A model generated the notes under the pieces. The model saw only the letters and a list, made by a program, of their open reading frames with translations, did no database searches and was not told where the DNA came from. Of a stretch of DNA of 64,000 nucleotides, positions 39,448 to 49,458 are shown one piece after another (positions within the stretch are counted from its first letter, which is position 1; each line of letters begins with the position of its first letter). A program made the position numbers and the translations under genes. The stretch is from Pseudomonas sp. SST3. GTDB lineage: Bacteria; Pseudomonadota; Gammaproteobacteria; Pseudomonadales; Pseudomonadaceae. The DNA is taken from NCBI RefSeq assembly GCF_003325755.1, contig NZ_QORI02000009.1, positions 62,001-126,000 on the forward strand. The letters are read 5' to 3'.

Positions 39448-40500
39448 ATGTCCGATACCTCCCAGCCCAAAACCGTTTCCAGCGGCGATAAATTCCGCAC
39501 CACTCAGGGCATCACCGCGATCAAGGACGGGCAAAAGCGCCGCGCCTCAAGCGAACCCCAGGTGTTCGAACCCAAGCCCAAATGGCTGAGGGTCAAGGCA
39601 CCCAGCGGCAGCCGCTTCGAGGCGGTCAAGCGTAATGTCGGCGAACATCGTCTGAGCACCGTATGCCAGGAATCTCACTGCCCGAACATGGGCGAATGCT
39701 GGTCCAACGGTACCGCCACAATCATGCTGATGGGCTCGGTATGCACCCGCGCGTGCCGCTTCTGCGCAGTGGACACCGGCAATCCCAACGGCTGGCTGGA
39801 TCAGGAGGAGCCACAGAACACCGCCAAGTCGGTGGAGCTGATGGCGCTGCGCTATATCGTGTTGACATCGGTGGACCGCGACGACCTGGACGACGGCGGT
39901 GCCGCACACTACGCCGCCTGTGTGCGCGCCATCAAGGAGCGCACCCCGCAGGTGGTCGTGGAGGCACTTACGCCGGACTTCGACGGCGACCTGCAAGCCA
40001 TCGAACGCGTAGCGGATTCTGGCCTGGAAGTCTTCGCGCAGAACGTCGAGACGGTCAAGCGCCTGACCCATGAAGTGCGCGACCCCCGCGCCGGCTACGA
40101 GAAGACCCTGCGCGTGCTGGAGCACGCCAAGCGTCATCGTCCGGAGATGCTGACCAAGACCAGTCTGATGCTGGGCTTGGGCGAAAGTGACGAGGAAGTG
40201 CTGCAGACCATGGATGACCTTCGCGCCATTGGTGTAGACATCCTCACCCTCGGCCAGTATCTGCAGCCGACCCGCAACCATCTGCCGGTCAAACGCTGGG
40301 TCAGCCCGGAAGAATTCAACCGTCTCCGCGATATCGGGCTAAAAAAGGGCTTTATGGAAGTCGCCGCCGGCCCGCTAGTGCGTTCCAGCTACCGAGCCGA
40401 CCGGGTATTCGAGAAGAACAACCTGGGCTTGGCTGCTCCTGTACCGGTGCCGGGCCAGCCGTTCGACAGCAGCCTGATTCCGACCCTCAACCTGAACTGA
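39448..40500 (+). CDS. lipA: Lipoyl synthase
   Basis: Radical SAM enzyme inserting two sulfurs into octanoyl groups on lipoyl domains. The 350-residue protein has both iron-sulfur sites: [12 protein letters not shown] (auxiliary cluster) and CTRACRFC (radical SAM cluster), then FAVDTG-like [11 protein letters not shown] and the closing RSSYRAD. A TTG at 39442, two codons upstream, has GGAG at a better distance (7 bases against 13 for the ATG) and may be the real start. It converges on lipB. Confidence 0.95.
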   Translation: MSDTSQPKTVSSGDKFRTTQGITAIKDGQKRRASSEPQVFEPKPKWLRVKAPSGSRFEAVKRNVGEHRLSTVCQESHCPNMGECWSNGTATIMLMGSVCTRACRFCAVDTGNPNGWLDQEEPQNTAKSVELMALRYIVLTSVDRDDLDDGGAAHYAACVRAIKERTPQVVVEALTPDFDGDLQAIERVADSGLEVFAQNVETVKRLTHEVRDPRAGYEKTLRVLEHAKRHRPEMLTKTSLMLGLGESDEEVLQTMDDLRAIGVDILTLGQYLQPTRNHLPVKRWVSPEEFNRLRDIGLKKGFMEVAAGPLVRSSYRADRVFEKNNLGLAAPVPVPGQPFDSSLIPTLNLN

Positions 40501-40511
40501 TCGGGCCGAAT

Positions 40512-40549
40512 AACGCCTGACTCTAGGCTCCGCCTGGGGCAGGCGTTTT
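40512..40549. terminator. Terminator between convergent lipA and lipB
   Basis: AACGCCTG (40512-40519) pairs with CAGGCGTT (40540-40547) around a 20-base loop, followed by TTTT overlapping the stem end, then AAATT. It lies just after the lipA stop and 38 bp from the lipB stop, and can serve both directions. Confidence 0.65.
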
Positions 40550-40587
40550 AAATTCGCCATCCCTCCCGCTCACATCAAACGCCCCGC

Positions 40588-41244
40588 TCAGCAATCTATT
40601 GCGCCCGTCAGCGTCTGCTGCTGCGCGTAGCCGAGGTGCCTGACCAGCTGTTCACGCAGGCGGTTACTGACCTCGGAAAACGCTATCGGCCCAGCAATCA
40701 CATCGGCCATCTGGGTCATCGTTAAGCCGGCGTAGCCGCAGGGGTTGATCCGCCCAAAAGGTTCTAGATCCATGTCCACGTTGAGCGCCAGGCCATGAAA
40801 CGAGCGCCCGTTGCGGATACGCAGCCCGAGTGAGGCAATCTTTGCGCCATCGACATAGACGCCTGGCGCGTCGGGTTTGGCCAAGGCCTGCACATCGTAG
40901 CTGGCCAGCAAATCGACCAGGCTTTGCTCGATTCGACTGACCAATTCGCGTACGCCGATGCCCAGCCGCCTGACGTCCAGCATCAGATAACACACCAGTT
41001 GCCCAGGGCCATGGTAGGTCACCTGCCCTCCCCGATCGGCCTGGATCACCGGAATATCACCGGGCAATAACAAATGCTCGGCCTTGCCGGCCTGCCCCTG
41101 GGTGAACACCGGCGGATGCTGCAGCAACCAAATCTCATCATTGGTTTCAGGCGTGCGCGCATTGGTGAAGCGCTGCATGGCCTGCCAAGCCGCCTGATAT
41201 TCGACCAGTCCGAGTTCGCGAATGCCGAGGATAGCGGCACTCAT
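40588..41244 (-). CDS. lipB: Octanoyl-[acyl carrier protein]:protein N-octanoyltransferase
   Basis: Transfers octanoate from ACP to lipoyl domains, the step before LipA. A 218-residue protein with [41 protein letters not shown] (catalytic Lys) and the catalytic-Cys segment INPCGYAGL. The start at 41244 gives normal length; the longer open frame upstream overlaps the intergenic gap to ybeD. Last gene of the long leftward run. Confidence 0.95.
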   Translation of the reverse strand: MSAAILGIRELGLVEYQAAWQAMQRFTNARTPETNDEIWLLQHPPVFTQGQAGKAEHLLLPGDIPVIQADRGGQVTYHGPGQLVCYLMLDVRRLGIGVRELVSRIEQSLVDLLASYDVQALAKPDAPGVYVDGAKIASLGLRIRNGRSFHGLALNVDMDLEPFGRINPCGYAGLTMTQMADVIAGPIAFSEVSNRLREQLVRHLGYAQQQTLTGAIDC

Positions 41245-41305
41245 TGCTGAATACCCGAAGCAGCGAAATTGGATGCGAAAACGACGGCCGCTGACCGATG
41301 ACTCA

Positions 41306-41590
41306 TCAGAGCACCATGTGCACGCGCCCTGTGGCGCGCAAATCGATATGGATCGCCTGCAGCTGCTCGACACTCGTTGCAGTAATCAGCACCTGCACGG
41401 AGAGGAAGCGCCCGTTGCGGCTGTCCCGAGTCACCAGCGTGGTTTCGTCAAAACTCGGCGCATGTCGCCGAATAACCTCCACCACCGCCTCGCTGAAGCC
41501 CTCGCCAGCATCACCGATCACCTTGATCGGATAGCGTTCGCAAGGGAATTCGATTTTGGGTGGTTGTGTTTCGCTTTTGCTTTCAGTCAT
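41306..41590 (-). CDS. ybeD: DUF493/YbeD-family protein
   Basis: A 94-residue protein with an ACT-like fold, [20 protein letters not shown] at the start and [24 protein letters not shown] at the end, both characteristic of YbeD. Function is unsettled; its constant place between dacC/dacA and lipB suggests a link to lipoate or envelope functions. The start at 41590 is where conservation begins. It is 61 bp before lipB on the same strand. Confidence 0.9.
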   Translation of the reverse strand: MTESKSETQPPKIEFPCERYPIKVIGDAGEGFSEAVVEVIRRHAPSFDETTLVTRDSRNGRFLSVQVLITATSVEQLQAIHIDLRATGRVHMVL

Positions 41591-41649
41591 GGCCGGACTC
41601 GTGATCCGCAAGCGCGCCCGGCGAACAACCAGGGCGCACTCAAGAGATA

Positions 41650-42807
41650 TCAGTTGAAGAGATTGAAGAAGAACAGCTGAATGCTATCCCAGAGACGGCG
41701 GAACAACCCACCTTCTTCCACGGCGTGCAGCGCGATCAGGTCTGTGCTCTGCAGTACTTGGCCATCGAGGGTGACTTCCACCTTGCCGATCACATCACCT
41801 TGCTGGATGGGCGCTGTCAGCTCGGGATTGAAGGTCAGGCCAGCCTGCAGCTTGTCCATTTGGCCGCGCGGGAGGGTCAGAGTCAGGTCGTTCGCCAGCC
41901 CTGCGCTGATCTGCTCCTGCTGGCCTTTCCAGACCCGCGACTGTGCCAGCTCGACACCCTTCTGGTAGAAGGTCTTGGTTTCGAAGAAGCGGAAGCCGTA
42001 GGTCAGCAATTTCTGCGTTTCGGCGGCGCGCGCCTGCTCGCTGTCGGTGCCGAACACGACGCTGATCAAACGCATGCCGTCGCGCACTGCCGAGGCCACC
42101 AGGCAGTAGCCAGCTTCTTCGGTATGCCCGGTTTTTAGCCCATCAACCGTCTTGTCACGCCACAGCAGTAGATTGCGGTTGGGCTGCTTGATGTTGTTCC
42201 AGAAGAATTCCTTCTGCGCGTAAATGCCGTAATGCGCCGGATCTTCATAGATGATGGCGCGAGCCAGCTTGGCCATGTCAGCCGCGGACGAGTAATGCTC
42301 CGGGTGTGGGAGCCCGGTGGAGTTCATGAAATGGCTGTTGGTCATGCCCAACCGTTGGGCCGTGCTGTTCATCAGATCAGCGAAGGCTTCTTCGCTGCCG
42401 GCAATATGCTCGGCCATGGCCACGCTGGCGTCATTGCCGGATTGGATGATGATGCCGTGCAGCAGATCGTCGACCGAAACCTGCGTATTGACCTGGATGA
42501 ACATCCGCGAACCGCCGGTACGCCAAGCCTTTTCGCTGACGGTGACCATGTCGCTTTCGGAGATCTGGCCCTTCTGGATTTCCAGGGTGGCGATGTACGC
42601 AGTCATCAGCTTGGTCAGACTGGCCGGCGGCAGGCGTTCATCGCCCGCATTCTCAACCAGCACTTTGCCGCTGGCCGCGTCCATCAGAACGTAGGATTTC
42701 GCCGCCAGCTGCGGTGGCGACGGAATGATCGGCTCGGCCCAGGCGGCTGGCGCTACGGCCAGCACGGTGACGAGGAACAGGCGGTGCACGAAGGTGGTGA
42801 TAGTCAT
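41650..42807 (-). CDS. dacC: D-alanyl-D-alanine carboxypeptidase, PBP5 type
   Basis: Trims the terminal D-Ala of peptidoglycan pentapeptides. A 385-residue protein with a cleavable signal peptide ending AAWA. The active-site motifs are all present: SLTKLM (SxxK), SGNDAS (SxN) and KTGHT (KTG). A C-terminal beta domain precedes an amphipathic membrane anchor ([14 protein letters not shown]). The ATG at 42807 has GAGAG upstream. Named for the PAO1 gene at this position; dacA is the usual enterobacterial name. Confidence 0.93.
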   Translation of the reverse strand: MTITTFVHRLFLVTVLAVAPAAWAEPIIPSPPQLAAKSYVLMDAASGKVLVENAGDERLPPASLTKLMTAYIATLEIQKGQISESDMVTVSEKAWRTGGSRMFIQVNTQVSVDDLLHGIIIQSGNDASVAMAEHIAGSEEAFADLMNSTAQRLGMTNSHFMNSTGLPHPEHYSSAADMAKLARAIIYEDPAHYGIYAQKEFFWNNIKQPNRNLLLWRDKTVDGLKTGHTEEAGYCLVASAVRDGMRLISVVFGTDSEQARAAETQKLLTYGFRFFETKTFYQKGVELAQSRVWKGQQEQISAGLANDLTLTLPRGQMDKLQAGLTFNPELTAPIQQGDVIGKVEVTLDGQVLQSTDLIALHAVEEGGLFRRLWDSIQLFFFNLFN

Positions 42808-42884
42808 TGCTCTCTCAGAAAGTGGTGTTGGCAAAAACAATTGTTGAATCAGGGTCGTTTTCCATACATGGCCAGGGCGTGGCC

Positions 42885-43874
42885 TTAATCGCCCCGTACT
42901 CGCCGTGGAGTTCCCAGATTGGCGAGACGGACGCTCTGCTCGAGCTGCGTGGCTTCATCCAGGGAGTCGATCGGCCCGAGGCGCACCCGGTGCAGGATCT
43001 GATCCTGATGAACCACCGAACTGACGAATACCGGCGCAGCGGTCATGCTGCTGAGCTTGTCTCGCAACAGCTGTGCAGCGTCCGGATTGGCGAACGCACC
43101 GACCTGCAGGAACACCCCAGGCTTGGCAGCGGCCGCCTTGCCACTGTCGCCGACCTGGACCGGCACGGTTGCGCCCGCGTGCTGCGCTGGGGGCGGCGTG
43201 TATTGCTCGACCGGCTGCGCTAGCGAGTTACCGGCAGGTTTACTGGCAACCTTCTTTGGCTGGGCCAGCATCATCGGTGCGGGTTGACCACGCTCGGCCC
43301 ACCATTGCTCGGGGTCGATACCTTCGACCTTCACCCGCGCCGTCCCGGTTTCTGCGTAACCCAGCTTCTTCGCCGCAGCGAAAGACAGATCGATGATCCG
43401 ATCCGAATAGAACGGGCCGCGGTCGTTGACCCGCAGCACTACCGTCTTGCCGTTATCGATGTTGGTCACCCGAACGTAACTGGGCAGGGGCAAGGTTTTG
43501 TGTGCCGCACTCATGCCGTACAGATCGTATTTCTCGCCGTTGGCGGTCGGCTGGCCATGAAATTTGGTGCCGTACCAGGACGCAGTACCGGTGGCCCGAT
43601 AGTTGCGCCCATCACCGATCGGATAGTAGGTCTTGCCTAATACCGTGTAGGGATTGGCCTTGAACGGCCCGTTATGTGGCGTGGGCGTCGCATCGGGAAT
43701 GCTGGACACATCAACGTCCCACCAGGGCGCGCCGTCCTTGTGCGGGCGTGAATAATCATCGGGGCCACTGATACCCGTGCTCACAGTAGATGCCGGCGGC
43801 TGCGGCGTCGGGGAAGACGAACACGCGGCCACGAGGACAACGGCGGCGGCTGCCGTCAGCAAACGAACCGTCAT
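42885..43874 (-). CDS. rlpA: RlpA: septal lipoprotein lytic transglycosylase with SPOR domain
   Basis: Cleaves denuded glycan strands at division septa. The 329-residue protein has a lipobox in VVLVAACSSS (Cys near 18), a double-psi beta-barrel domain (about 95-190) with GTASWYGTKFHGQPTANGE and VLRVNDRGPF, a linker rich in Gln/Pro, and a C-terminal SPOR domain (about 250-325) with FLQVGAFANPDAAQLL. It overlaps the preceding mltB by four bases, so they are co-translated. Confidence 0.94.
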   Translation of the reverse strand: MTVRLLTAAAAVVLVAACSSSPTPQPPASTVSTGISGPDDYSRPHKDGAPWWDVDVSSIPDATPTPHNGPFKANPYTVLGKTYYPIGDGRNYRATGTASWYGTKFHGQPTANGEKYDLYGMSAAHKTLPLPSYVRVTNIDNGKTVVLRVNDRGPFYSDRIIDLSFAAAKKLGYAETGTARVKVEGIDPEQWWAERGQPAPMMLAQPKKVASKPAGNSLAQPVEQYTPPPAQHAGATVPVQVGDSGKAAAAKPGVFLQVGAFANPDAAQLLRDKLSSMTAAPVFVSSVVHQDQILHRVRLGPIDSLDEATQLEQSVRLANLGTPRRVRGD

Positions 43875-44887
43875 TGGGTCCCCCGCGCCTGGGCCAGTTG
43901 CTCGGCAAGCTGATGCACCGCCATGGCGTACATTACGCTCCGGTTGTAGCGAGTGATGACGTAGAAGTTCGGCAAGCCTACCCAGTATTCGTCACCGTCG
44001 GCGCCGTCCAGACGGAAGGCAGTCACGGCGGTGTCATCCGCCATGTCCTTATCGTTTTGCCATTGCCAGCCCAGTTGGCGAAGCTCGGCGGCATTCTTGA
44101 CCGGCTCGAGGCCCTCGGTCAGTCCTTCGCTGTGCCGCTTACCCTTTACCGTCGCCCGCGCTACGACGGGCTCATCAGCCGTCCAGCCGTGCTGCTTGAA
44201 ATAATTAGCGGCGCTGCCGATGGCATCGACCGGGTTCTTCCAGATATCGATACGACCGTCGGCATCGAAATCCACGGCATAGGCGCGAAAGCTGCTCGGC
44301 ATGAATTGCGGCAGGCCCATCGCACCGGCATAGGAACCGGTCAGCGTCAGCGGATCGACCTGCTCTTCGCGGGCCAGCAACAGAAATTCCTTGAGCTGCT
44401 GGCGGAAGAACGGCTGGCGCGGCGGATAATCGAAGCCCAATGTCGACAACGCATCGATGACGCGGTAGCTCCCGGTGTTACGACCGTAGAAGGTCTCGAC
44501 GCCGATGATCGCGACGATCACCTCGGCCGGCACGCCATACTCCTGTTCGGCGCGTGCGAGCGCGGCCTCGTTTTCACGCCAGAAATCGACCCCCTGAGCC
44601 ACGCGCGAATCGGTGATAAAGATCGGACGGTATTCCTTCCATGGCTTGACGCGCTCAGCCGGCCGCGAAATGGCGTCGAGAATCGCCTGTTTACGTTCCG
44701 CCTGCGCCAGCATTTCAATCAGCTGCTCACTGGCGAACCCGTAGTCCTGGGTCATTTCGCGAACGAACTCGGCGACCTTTTCGCCCTGGTAATCCGCCGC
44801 CAAAGCCGCCGGAGTCATGCTGAACGCACCGAAAAGACCCGCCCCACAGAGCGCTCGTGCCAACCAGCCAAACCGTATTGAATTCAA
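43871..44887 (-). CDS. mltB: Lytic murein transglycosylase B
   Basis: A family 3 lytic transglycosylase with catalytic Glu in IIGVETFYGRNTG and GSYAGAMGLPQFMPSSF, followed by PNFYVITRYNRSVMYAMAV, about 338 residues. The N-terminus is a signal peptide ending AALAA, with no lipobox. No ATG is available: I use the TTG at 44887; a GTG at 44896, eight bases after the rodA stop, is the alternative. It is the fourth cell-wall gene in the mrdA-rodA-mltB-rlpA-dacC series. Confidence 0.9.
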   Translation of the reverse strand: MNSIRFGWLARALCGAGLFGAFSMTPAALAADYQGEKVAEFVREMTQDYGFASEQLIEMLAQAERKQAILDAISRPAERVKPWKEYRPIFITDSRVAQGVDFWRENEAALARAEQEYGVPAEVIVAIIGVETFYGRNTGSYRVIDALSTLGFDYPPRQPFFRQQLKEFLLLAREEQVDPLTLTGSYAGAMGLPQFMPSSFRAYAVDFDADGRIDIWKNPVDAIGSAANYFKQHGWTADEPVVARATVKGKRHSEGLTEGLEPVKNAAELRQLGWQWQNDKDMADDTAVTAFRLDGADGDEYWVGLPNFYVITRYNRSVMYAMAVHQLAEQLAQARGTQ

Positions 44888-44901
44888 GAAATTCACTCTA
44901 A

Positions 44902-46047
44902 TCAAACCTGTGCGATCCACTTGCGATGGGTGTGGATCGACATCAAAACCCCGAACCCTGATAGCAGGGTCACCAACGAAGTGCCACCAAAACTGATAAA
45001 GGGCAGCGGTACCCCTACGACCGGCAGCAGCCCGCTGACCATACCGATATTGATAAACACATATACGAAGAACGTCATCGTAAGCGCGCCGGCAAGCAAT
45101 TTGCCGAACAAGGTCTGCGCCTGAACCGTGATCACCAGCCCGCGCGCGATCAGCAGAAGATAGACCAGCAGCAGCAGGCAGACGCCGACCAGACCGAACT
45201 CTTCGGCCAGGACCGCAATGATAAAGTCCGTATGGCTTTCCGGCAAAAAATCCAGGTGCGACTGGGTGCCCAGCAGCCATCCCTTGCCGAATACACCGCC
45301 CGAACCGATCGCCGCCTTGGATTGAATGATGTTCCAGCCGGTGCCTAGCGGGTCGCTTTCCGGGTCGAGGAAGGTCAGCACGCGCTGTTTCTGATAGTTA
45401 TGCAGGACGAAATACCACATGGCCACAGCGATGGGGACGAGAGCCGCTATCGCAGTCAGGATCCAGCGCCAGCGCAGCCCGGCGATGAACAACACGAACG
45501 CACCGGAAACCAGCACCAGCAGCGACGTGCCCAGATCCGGTTGTTTGAGAATCAGCACGAAGGGCACCACGATCAGCGCCAGGCTGATTGCCGTGTGCTT
45601 GATATTGGGCGGCAGGGCCCGTGCCGAGAGATACCAGGCGATCGTCATCGGCATGATGATCTTCATGAACTCGGACGGCTGGAAGCGAATCACTCCGGGA
45701 ATGTTGATCCAGCGGGTCGCGCCCATCGCCGTATAGCCGACGAATTCCACCGCCAGCAGCAGCGCGACCACCGCCAGATAACCGAGCGGGACCCAACGCG
45801 CCATGAACCTGGGCTCGAGCTGGGCAATCACGAGCATCGCACCCAGGCCAATACCGTAAGAGGTGGCCTGTTTGATCAGCAGCTCCCAGTTTTTGCCGCC
45901 CGCCGAGTAGAGAACAAACAGACTACCGGCCGCCAATAGCAGCAGCAGTAGCAGCAATATCCCATCGATATGCATACGCTGCAGCAGCGTCGCCCGACGG
46001 CGCATCACATCGGTAGTCGAGAGCGTGCGGTCGAATGTCCCGCTCAT
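44902..46047 (-). CDS. rodA: Rod-shape SEDS glycosyltransferase RodA
   Basis: Polymerises glycan for cell elongation together with PBP2. The 381-residue membrane protein has ten helices, a charged N-terminal tail, and the SEDS landmarks QPDLGTSLL and FLPESHTDFI, with IPFISFGGTS-like PLPFISFGGTSLV near the C-terminus. The start overlaps the mrdA stop (ATGA). Confidence 0.95.
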   Translation of the reverse strand: MSGTFDRTLSTTDVMRRRATLLQRMHIDGILLLLLLLLAAGSLFVLYSAGGKNWELLIKQATSYGIGLGAMLVIAQLEPRFMARWVPLGYLAVVALLLAVEFVGYTAMGATRWINIPGVIRFQPSEFMKIIMPMTIAWYLSARALPPNIKHTAISLALIVVPFVLILKQPDLGTSLLVLVSGAFVLFIAGLRWRWILTAIAALVPIAVAMWYFVLHNYQKQRVLTFLDPESDPLGTGWNIIQSKAAIGSGGVFGKGWLLGTQSHLDFLPESHTDFIIAVLAEEFGLVGVCLLLLVYLLLIARGLVITVQAQTLFGKLLAGALTMTFFVYVFINIGMVSGLLPVVGVPLPFISFGGTSLVTLLSGFGVLMSIHTHRKWIAQV

Positions 46048-47933
46048 GGCTTGGGTCCTTCGGCTGTCAACGGCGGCGCATATTCGGCCTTCAGCTCACC
46101 TGCCTCGTTGAGCAGCCAGGCGTCCATGACCTGTTTGGCCACCGGGGCCGCCACACCGGAGCCGGACTCGCCGTTCTCCACCATGACCGCGACCGCGATC
46201 TGCGGGTCATGCACGGGTGCGAAGGCCACGAACAGCGCGTGGTCACGATGCCGTTCGGCAAGCTTTTCGCTGTCGTACCGTTCGCCCTGCTTGATGGCCA
46301 CCACCTGGGCTGTGCCGCTCTTGCCGGCAATGCGATAGACGGAAGTATCACCGACCTTCTTGGCCGTACCGCGCGCACTATGCAGTACCGCTTCCATGCC
46401 ATCGATTGCGGCATCCCAATAGTCAGGATCGCGCAGCTGGATGTCCGGCACCGGCTCGGGATCGACCGGTGACACACCCTCGACGCTCTTCGCCAGATGC
46501 GGGCGAATCCACTTACCTTGCGTCGCCATCAGCGCGGTCGCCTGGGCTAGCTGCAGCGGCGTGGTCTGCATGTAACCCTGCCCGATCCCCAGGATGACGG
46601 TTTCGCCCGGATACCAGGGCTGACGGTAACGTGCCCGCTTCCACTCTCGCGACGGCATTAGGCCGGCGGTCTCTTCGAACATGTCCAGCGCCACACGCTG
46701 ACCGATGCCGAAACGGGTCATGTACTCGTGCATCCGGTCGATGCCCATCTTGTGGGCCAGATCGTAAAAGTAGGTGTCGTTGGAGCGCAGAATCGCCGTT
46801 TCCAGGTCCACCCACCCATCGCCACCGCGGTTCCAGTTTCGATATTTGTGCTTCACATTCGGAAGCTGGAAGAAACCTGGGTCGAATACCTTGCTGTCTT
46901 CGGTTACGACACCCGTGTCGAGGCCGGCCACCGCCATCATCGGCTTGATGGTCGACCCAGGCGGGTACAAACCGCGCAGCACGCGGTTGAATAGCGGCTG
47001 ATCGATCGAGTCGCGCAGCTCACCATACGCCTTGAAACTGATTCCAGTGACGAACAGATTGGGATCGAAGCTCGGCTGACTGACCATCGCCAGCACCTCG
47101 CCAGTCGCAGGCTGCAACGCCACTATCGCTCCCCGGCGTCCCGCCAAAGCGGCCTCGGCCGCCTCCTGCAACTCCAGATCAAGCGTCAGGGTGATGTCCT
47201 TGCCTGGAATCGGATCGGTGCGCTTGAGCACGCGTAGCACGCGGCCACGAGCGTTGGTTTCGACTTCCTCGTAACCGACCTGGCCATGCAAGGCGTCTTC
47301 ATAGAACCGCTCGATGCCGGTCTTGCCGATGTGGTGGGTGCCACTGTAGTTGACCGGATCGAGCTGCTTGACTTCCGCCTCGTTGATCCGGCCGACGTAG
47401 CCGACCGAATGCGCGAAGTGCTCCCCCTGCGGATAATGCCGGACCAGCTGCGCGGCAACCTCGACGCCAGGCAGACGGAACTGATCCACGGCGATGCGAG
47501 CAATCTGCTCCTCGGACAACTCGTACATGATCGGCACCGGCTCGAACGGCCGCCGCCCCTGCAGCACGCGCTTCTCGAACAGCTCGCGCTCCTCGCTGGA
47601 TAGCTCCAGTACCTCGACCACGGTATCCAACGTCTTGCGCCAATCTTCGGCGCGCTCACGAGTCACCGTCAGGCTGAAGCTAGGGCGGTTATCCGCGATG
47701 AGCTTACCGGTCCGATCAAAGATCAGCCCCCGATTGGGCGGAATCGGCTGGACATGAACGCGGTTGTTCTCGGAAAGGGTGGAATGGTGCTGGTATTGCA
47801 CAACCTGCAGGTAATACAGACGCGCAATCAACACGCCGATCAGCAGCAACACCATTGCGCCGCCCACAAGCACGCGCTGACGCACCAGGCGGGCGTCCTT
47901 TTCATGGTCCTTGAGGGGAATCGGCTGGGACAT
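46044..47933 (-). CDS. mrdA: Penicillin-binding protein 2
   Basis: Transpeptidase of the elongation complex. A 629-residue protein with one N-terminal membrane helix (about 22-45), the PBP dimerisation domain with NRVHVQPIPPNRGLIFDRTG, and a transpeptidase domain with GSTIKPM (SxxK), SNDTYFYD (SxN) and KSGTAQVV (KTG-like KSG). It is co-translated with rodA. The gene is complete. Confidence 0.95.
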   Translation of the reverse strand: MSQPIPLKDHEKDARLVRQRVLVGGAMVLLLIGVLIARLYYLQVVQYQHHSTLSENNRVHVQPIPPNRGLIFDRTGKLIADNRPSFSLTVTRERAEDWRKTLDTVVEVLELSSEERELFEKRVLQGRRPFEPVPIMYELSEEQIARIAVDQFRLPGVEVAAQLVRHYPQGEHFAHSVGYVGRINEAEVKQLDPVNYSGTHHIGKTGIERFYEDALHGQVGYEEVETNARGRVLRVLKRTDPIPGKDITLTLDLELQEAAEAALAGRRGAIVALQPATGEVLAMVSQPSFDPNLFVTGISFKAYGELRDSIDQPLFNRVLRGLYPPGSTIKPMMAVAGLDTGVVTEDSKVFDPGFFQLPNVKHKYRNWNRGGDGWVDLETAILRSNDTYFYDLAHKMGIDRMHEYMTRFGIGQRVALDMFEETAGLMPSREWKRARYRQPWYPGETVILGIGQGYMQTTPLQLAQATALMATQGKWIRPHLAKSVEGVSPVDPEPVPDIQLRDPDYWDAAIDGMEAVLHSARGTAKKVGDTSVYRIAGKSGTAQVVAIKQGERYDSEKLAERHRDHALFVAFAPVHDPQIAVAVMVENGESGSGVAAPVAKQVMDAWLLNEAGELKAEYAPPLTAEGPKP

Positions 47934-47949
47934 CTTGGGCTTGGCTGTA

Positions 47950-48417
47950 CTACTTGTGGTAAGGGTGACCCGACAGCAACGTCCAGGCGCGATAGATCTG
48001 CTCGCCGATGAGAATGCGCACCAGCGGATGTGGCAGGGTCAGCGGCGACAGCGACCAGCGTTGTTCACTACGTGCGCAGACCTCGGGCGCCAACCCCTCC
48101 GGCCCGCCAACCATCAGGTTGATGTTGCGCGCGTCCAACCGCCAGCGCTCCAGTTCGGTCGCCAATTGCTCGGTGCTCCAGGGGCGACCCGTCACTTCCA
48201 GGGTGACGATCCGCTCGCCGGGCTGCACCTTCGCCAGCATGGCCTCGCCTTCCTGGCGAATCAACCGCGTCACGTCGGCATTCTTGCCGCGCGTGTTAAG
48301 CGATATTTCATGCAGCTCCAGCGGCAGCTCGGACGGCAGGCGCTTGGCATATTCATGCCAACCGTCTTCGACCCAACGCGGCATCTTCGAGCCCACCGCG
48401 ATCAGCTTGATCCGCAT
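47950..48417 (-). CDS. rlmH: 23S rRNA pseudouridine1915 N3-methyltransferase RlmH
   Basis: SPOUT methyltransferase acting on pseudouridine 1915 of 23S rRNA in assembled 70S ribosomes. The 155-residue length is exact for the family, with [25 protein letters not shown] [15 protein letters not shown] and [24 protein letters not shown]. The start at 48417 is the conserved one. It lies eight bases after rsfS and 17 before mrdA. Confidence 0.95.
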   Translation of the reverse strand: MRIKLIAVGSKMPRWVEDGWHEYAKRLPSELPLELHEISLNTRGKNADVTRLIRQEGEAMLAKVQPGERIVTLEVTGRPWSTEQLATELERWRLDARNINLMVGGPEGLAPEVCARSEQRWSLSPLTLPHPLVRILIGEQIYRAWTLLSGHPYHK

Positions 48418-48424
48418 GGATCGA

Positions 48425-48784
48425 TTATTCCTGCTCGCCTGCGTGCTGCGCGCGGCTCTGCTCGGCGCCCTGCCAGAGACGCTCGAGGTCATAGAACTGG
48501 CGAGTCGGAACCTGCATGACATGCACCACCACATCGCCCAGGTCGAGCAACGCCCACTCGCCACCGTCCAGCCCTTCGCTGCCCAGCGGACGGACGCCCT
48601 GCTCCTTGACTTTCTCGAGTACGTTCTCAGCCAACGACTTCACGTGACGGCTGGAGGTGCCGCTGGCAATCACCATGAAGTCGGTGACGCTGGTCTTGCC
48701 GCGGACATCGATGGTCGTGATATCGGTGCCTTTCAGGTCTTCCAGGGCGCTAACGGCCAGCTGGGCCAAAGAATCATTTTGCAT
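48425..48784 (-). CDS. rsfS: Ribosomal silencing factor RsfS
   Basis: Binds ribosomal protein uL14 and blocks subunit joining in stationary phase. A 119-residue Iojap-family protein with [38 protein letters not shown] and the acidic C-terminal part typical of pseudomonads. I start at the ATG 48784; an in-frame TTG four codons earlier has no correctly placed ribosome-binding site. It follows nadD by 14 bp. Confidence 0.94.
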   Translation of the reverse strand: MQNDSLAQLAVSALEDLKGTDITTIDVRGKTSVTDFMVIASGTSSRHVKSLAENVLEKVKEQGVRPLGSEGLDGGEWALLDLGDVVVHVMQVPTRQFYDLERLWQGAEQSRAQHAGEQE

Positions 48785-48798
48785 AGTGTGAAACAACC

Positions 48799-49458
48799 TC
48801 AGTTCGACGCCCGGTACAGTCCGTGCGCGTTGATATAAGCCAGTACGGCGTCGGGTACCAGAAAACGGACCGACCGGCCGCTGGCCAGAAATTGACGTAT
48901 TCGTGTGGCCGACACCTCGAGAGGTGCCTGCCAGACAAAGGCGATTTGCCCGCTCCCGCCGGCAAGGGCCTGCGGGTCATTCACGCTGCGTGCCGCCAGC
49001 AGGTCCCGCAGCGCTTCCGGCGCCTCACTGTCGGCATCCGGCCGCTGCATGACAAGGATATGGCAGTGATCGAGCAGCTCTTCCCAGCGATGCCAGCTGG
49101 GCAGCCCGCAAAAGGCGTCCCAACCGACGATAAGAAAGATCTGGTCGTCGTGTTCCAGCTCTTCACGCAGCGATTCCAGCGTGTCGAGGGTATACGACGG
49201 CTTGTCGCGTTCCAGCTCGCGCGCATCGACCGCCAGCAGCGGCAGATCCTGTACAGCCAACCGGACCATAGCCAGGCGGTCCTGTGCGGAGCTGTTCGGG
49301 GTTTCGCGATGCGGCGGACGGAAATTCGGCGTCAGGCGCACCTCATCGAGCTTCAGCGTTTCGGCGACTTCCAGCGCCCCGCGCAAATGCCCGATATGCA
49401 CCGGATCGAAGGTGCCACCGAGAACTCCGATGCGCCGTGGCCTGCGGGTAGCGCTCAT
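48799..49458 (-). CDS. nadD: Nicotinate-nucleotide adenylyltransferase
   Basis: Forms deamido-NAD from nicotinate mononucleotide and ATP. A 219-residue nucleotidyltransferase with [18 protein letters not shown] (HxGH) and [14 protein letters not shown] (ISSTxxR-type motif). Its ATG overlaps the proA stop (TGATG), which fixes the start at 49458 and implies coupled translation. Confidence 0.95.
   Translation of the reverse strand: MSATRRPRRIGVLGGTFDPVHIGHLRGALEVAETLKLDEVRLTPNFRPPHRETPNSSAQDRLAMVRLAVQDLPLLAVDARELERDKPSYTLDTLESLREELEHDDQIFLIVGWDAFCGLPSWHRWEELLDHCHILVMQRPDADSEAPEALRDLLAARSVNDPQALAGGSGQIAFVWQAPLEVSATRIRQFLASGRSVRFLVPDAVLAYINAHGLYRASN

Noticed and set aside
43790..44881. Plus-strand open frame of 363 codons
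   Set aside because: Antisense to rlpA and mltB, which are conserved and overlap in the opposite direction.
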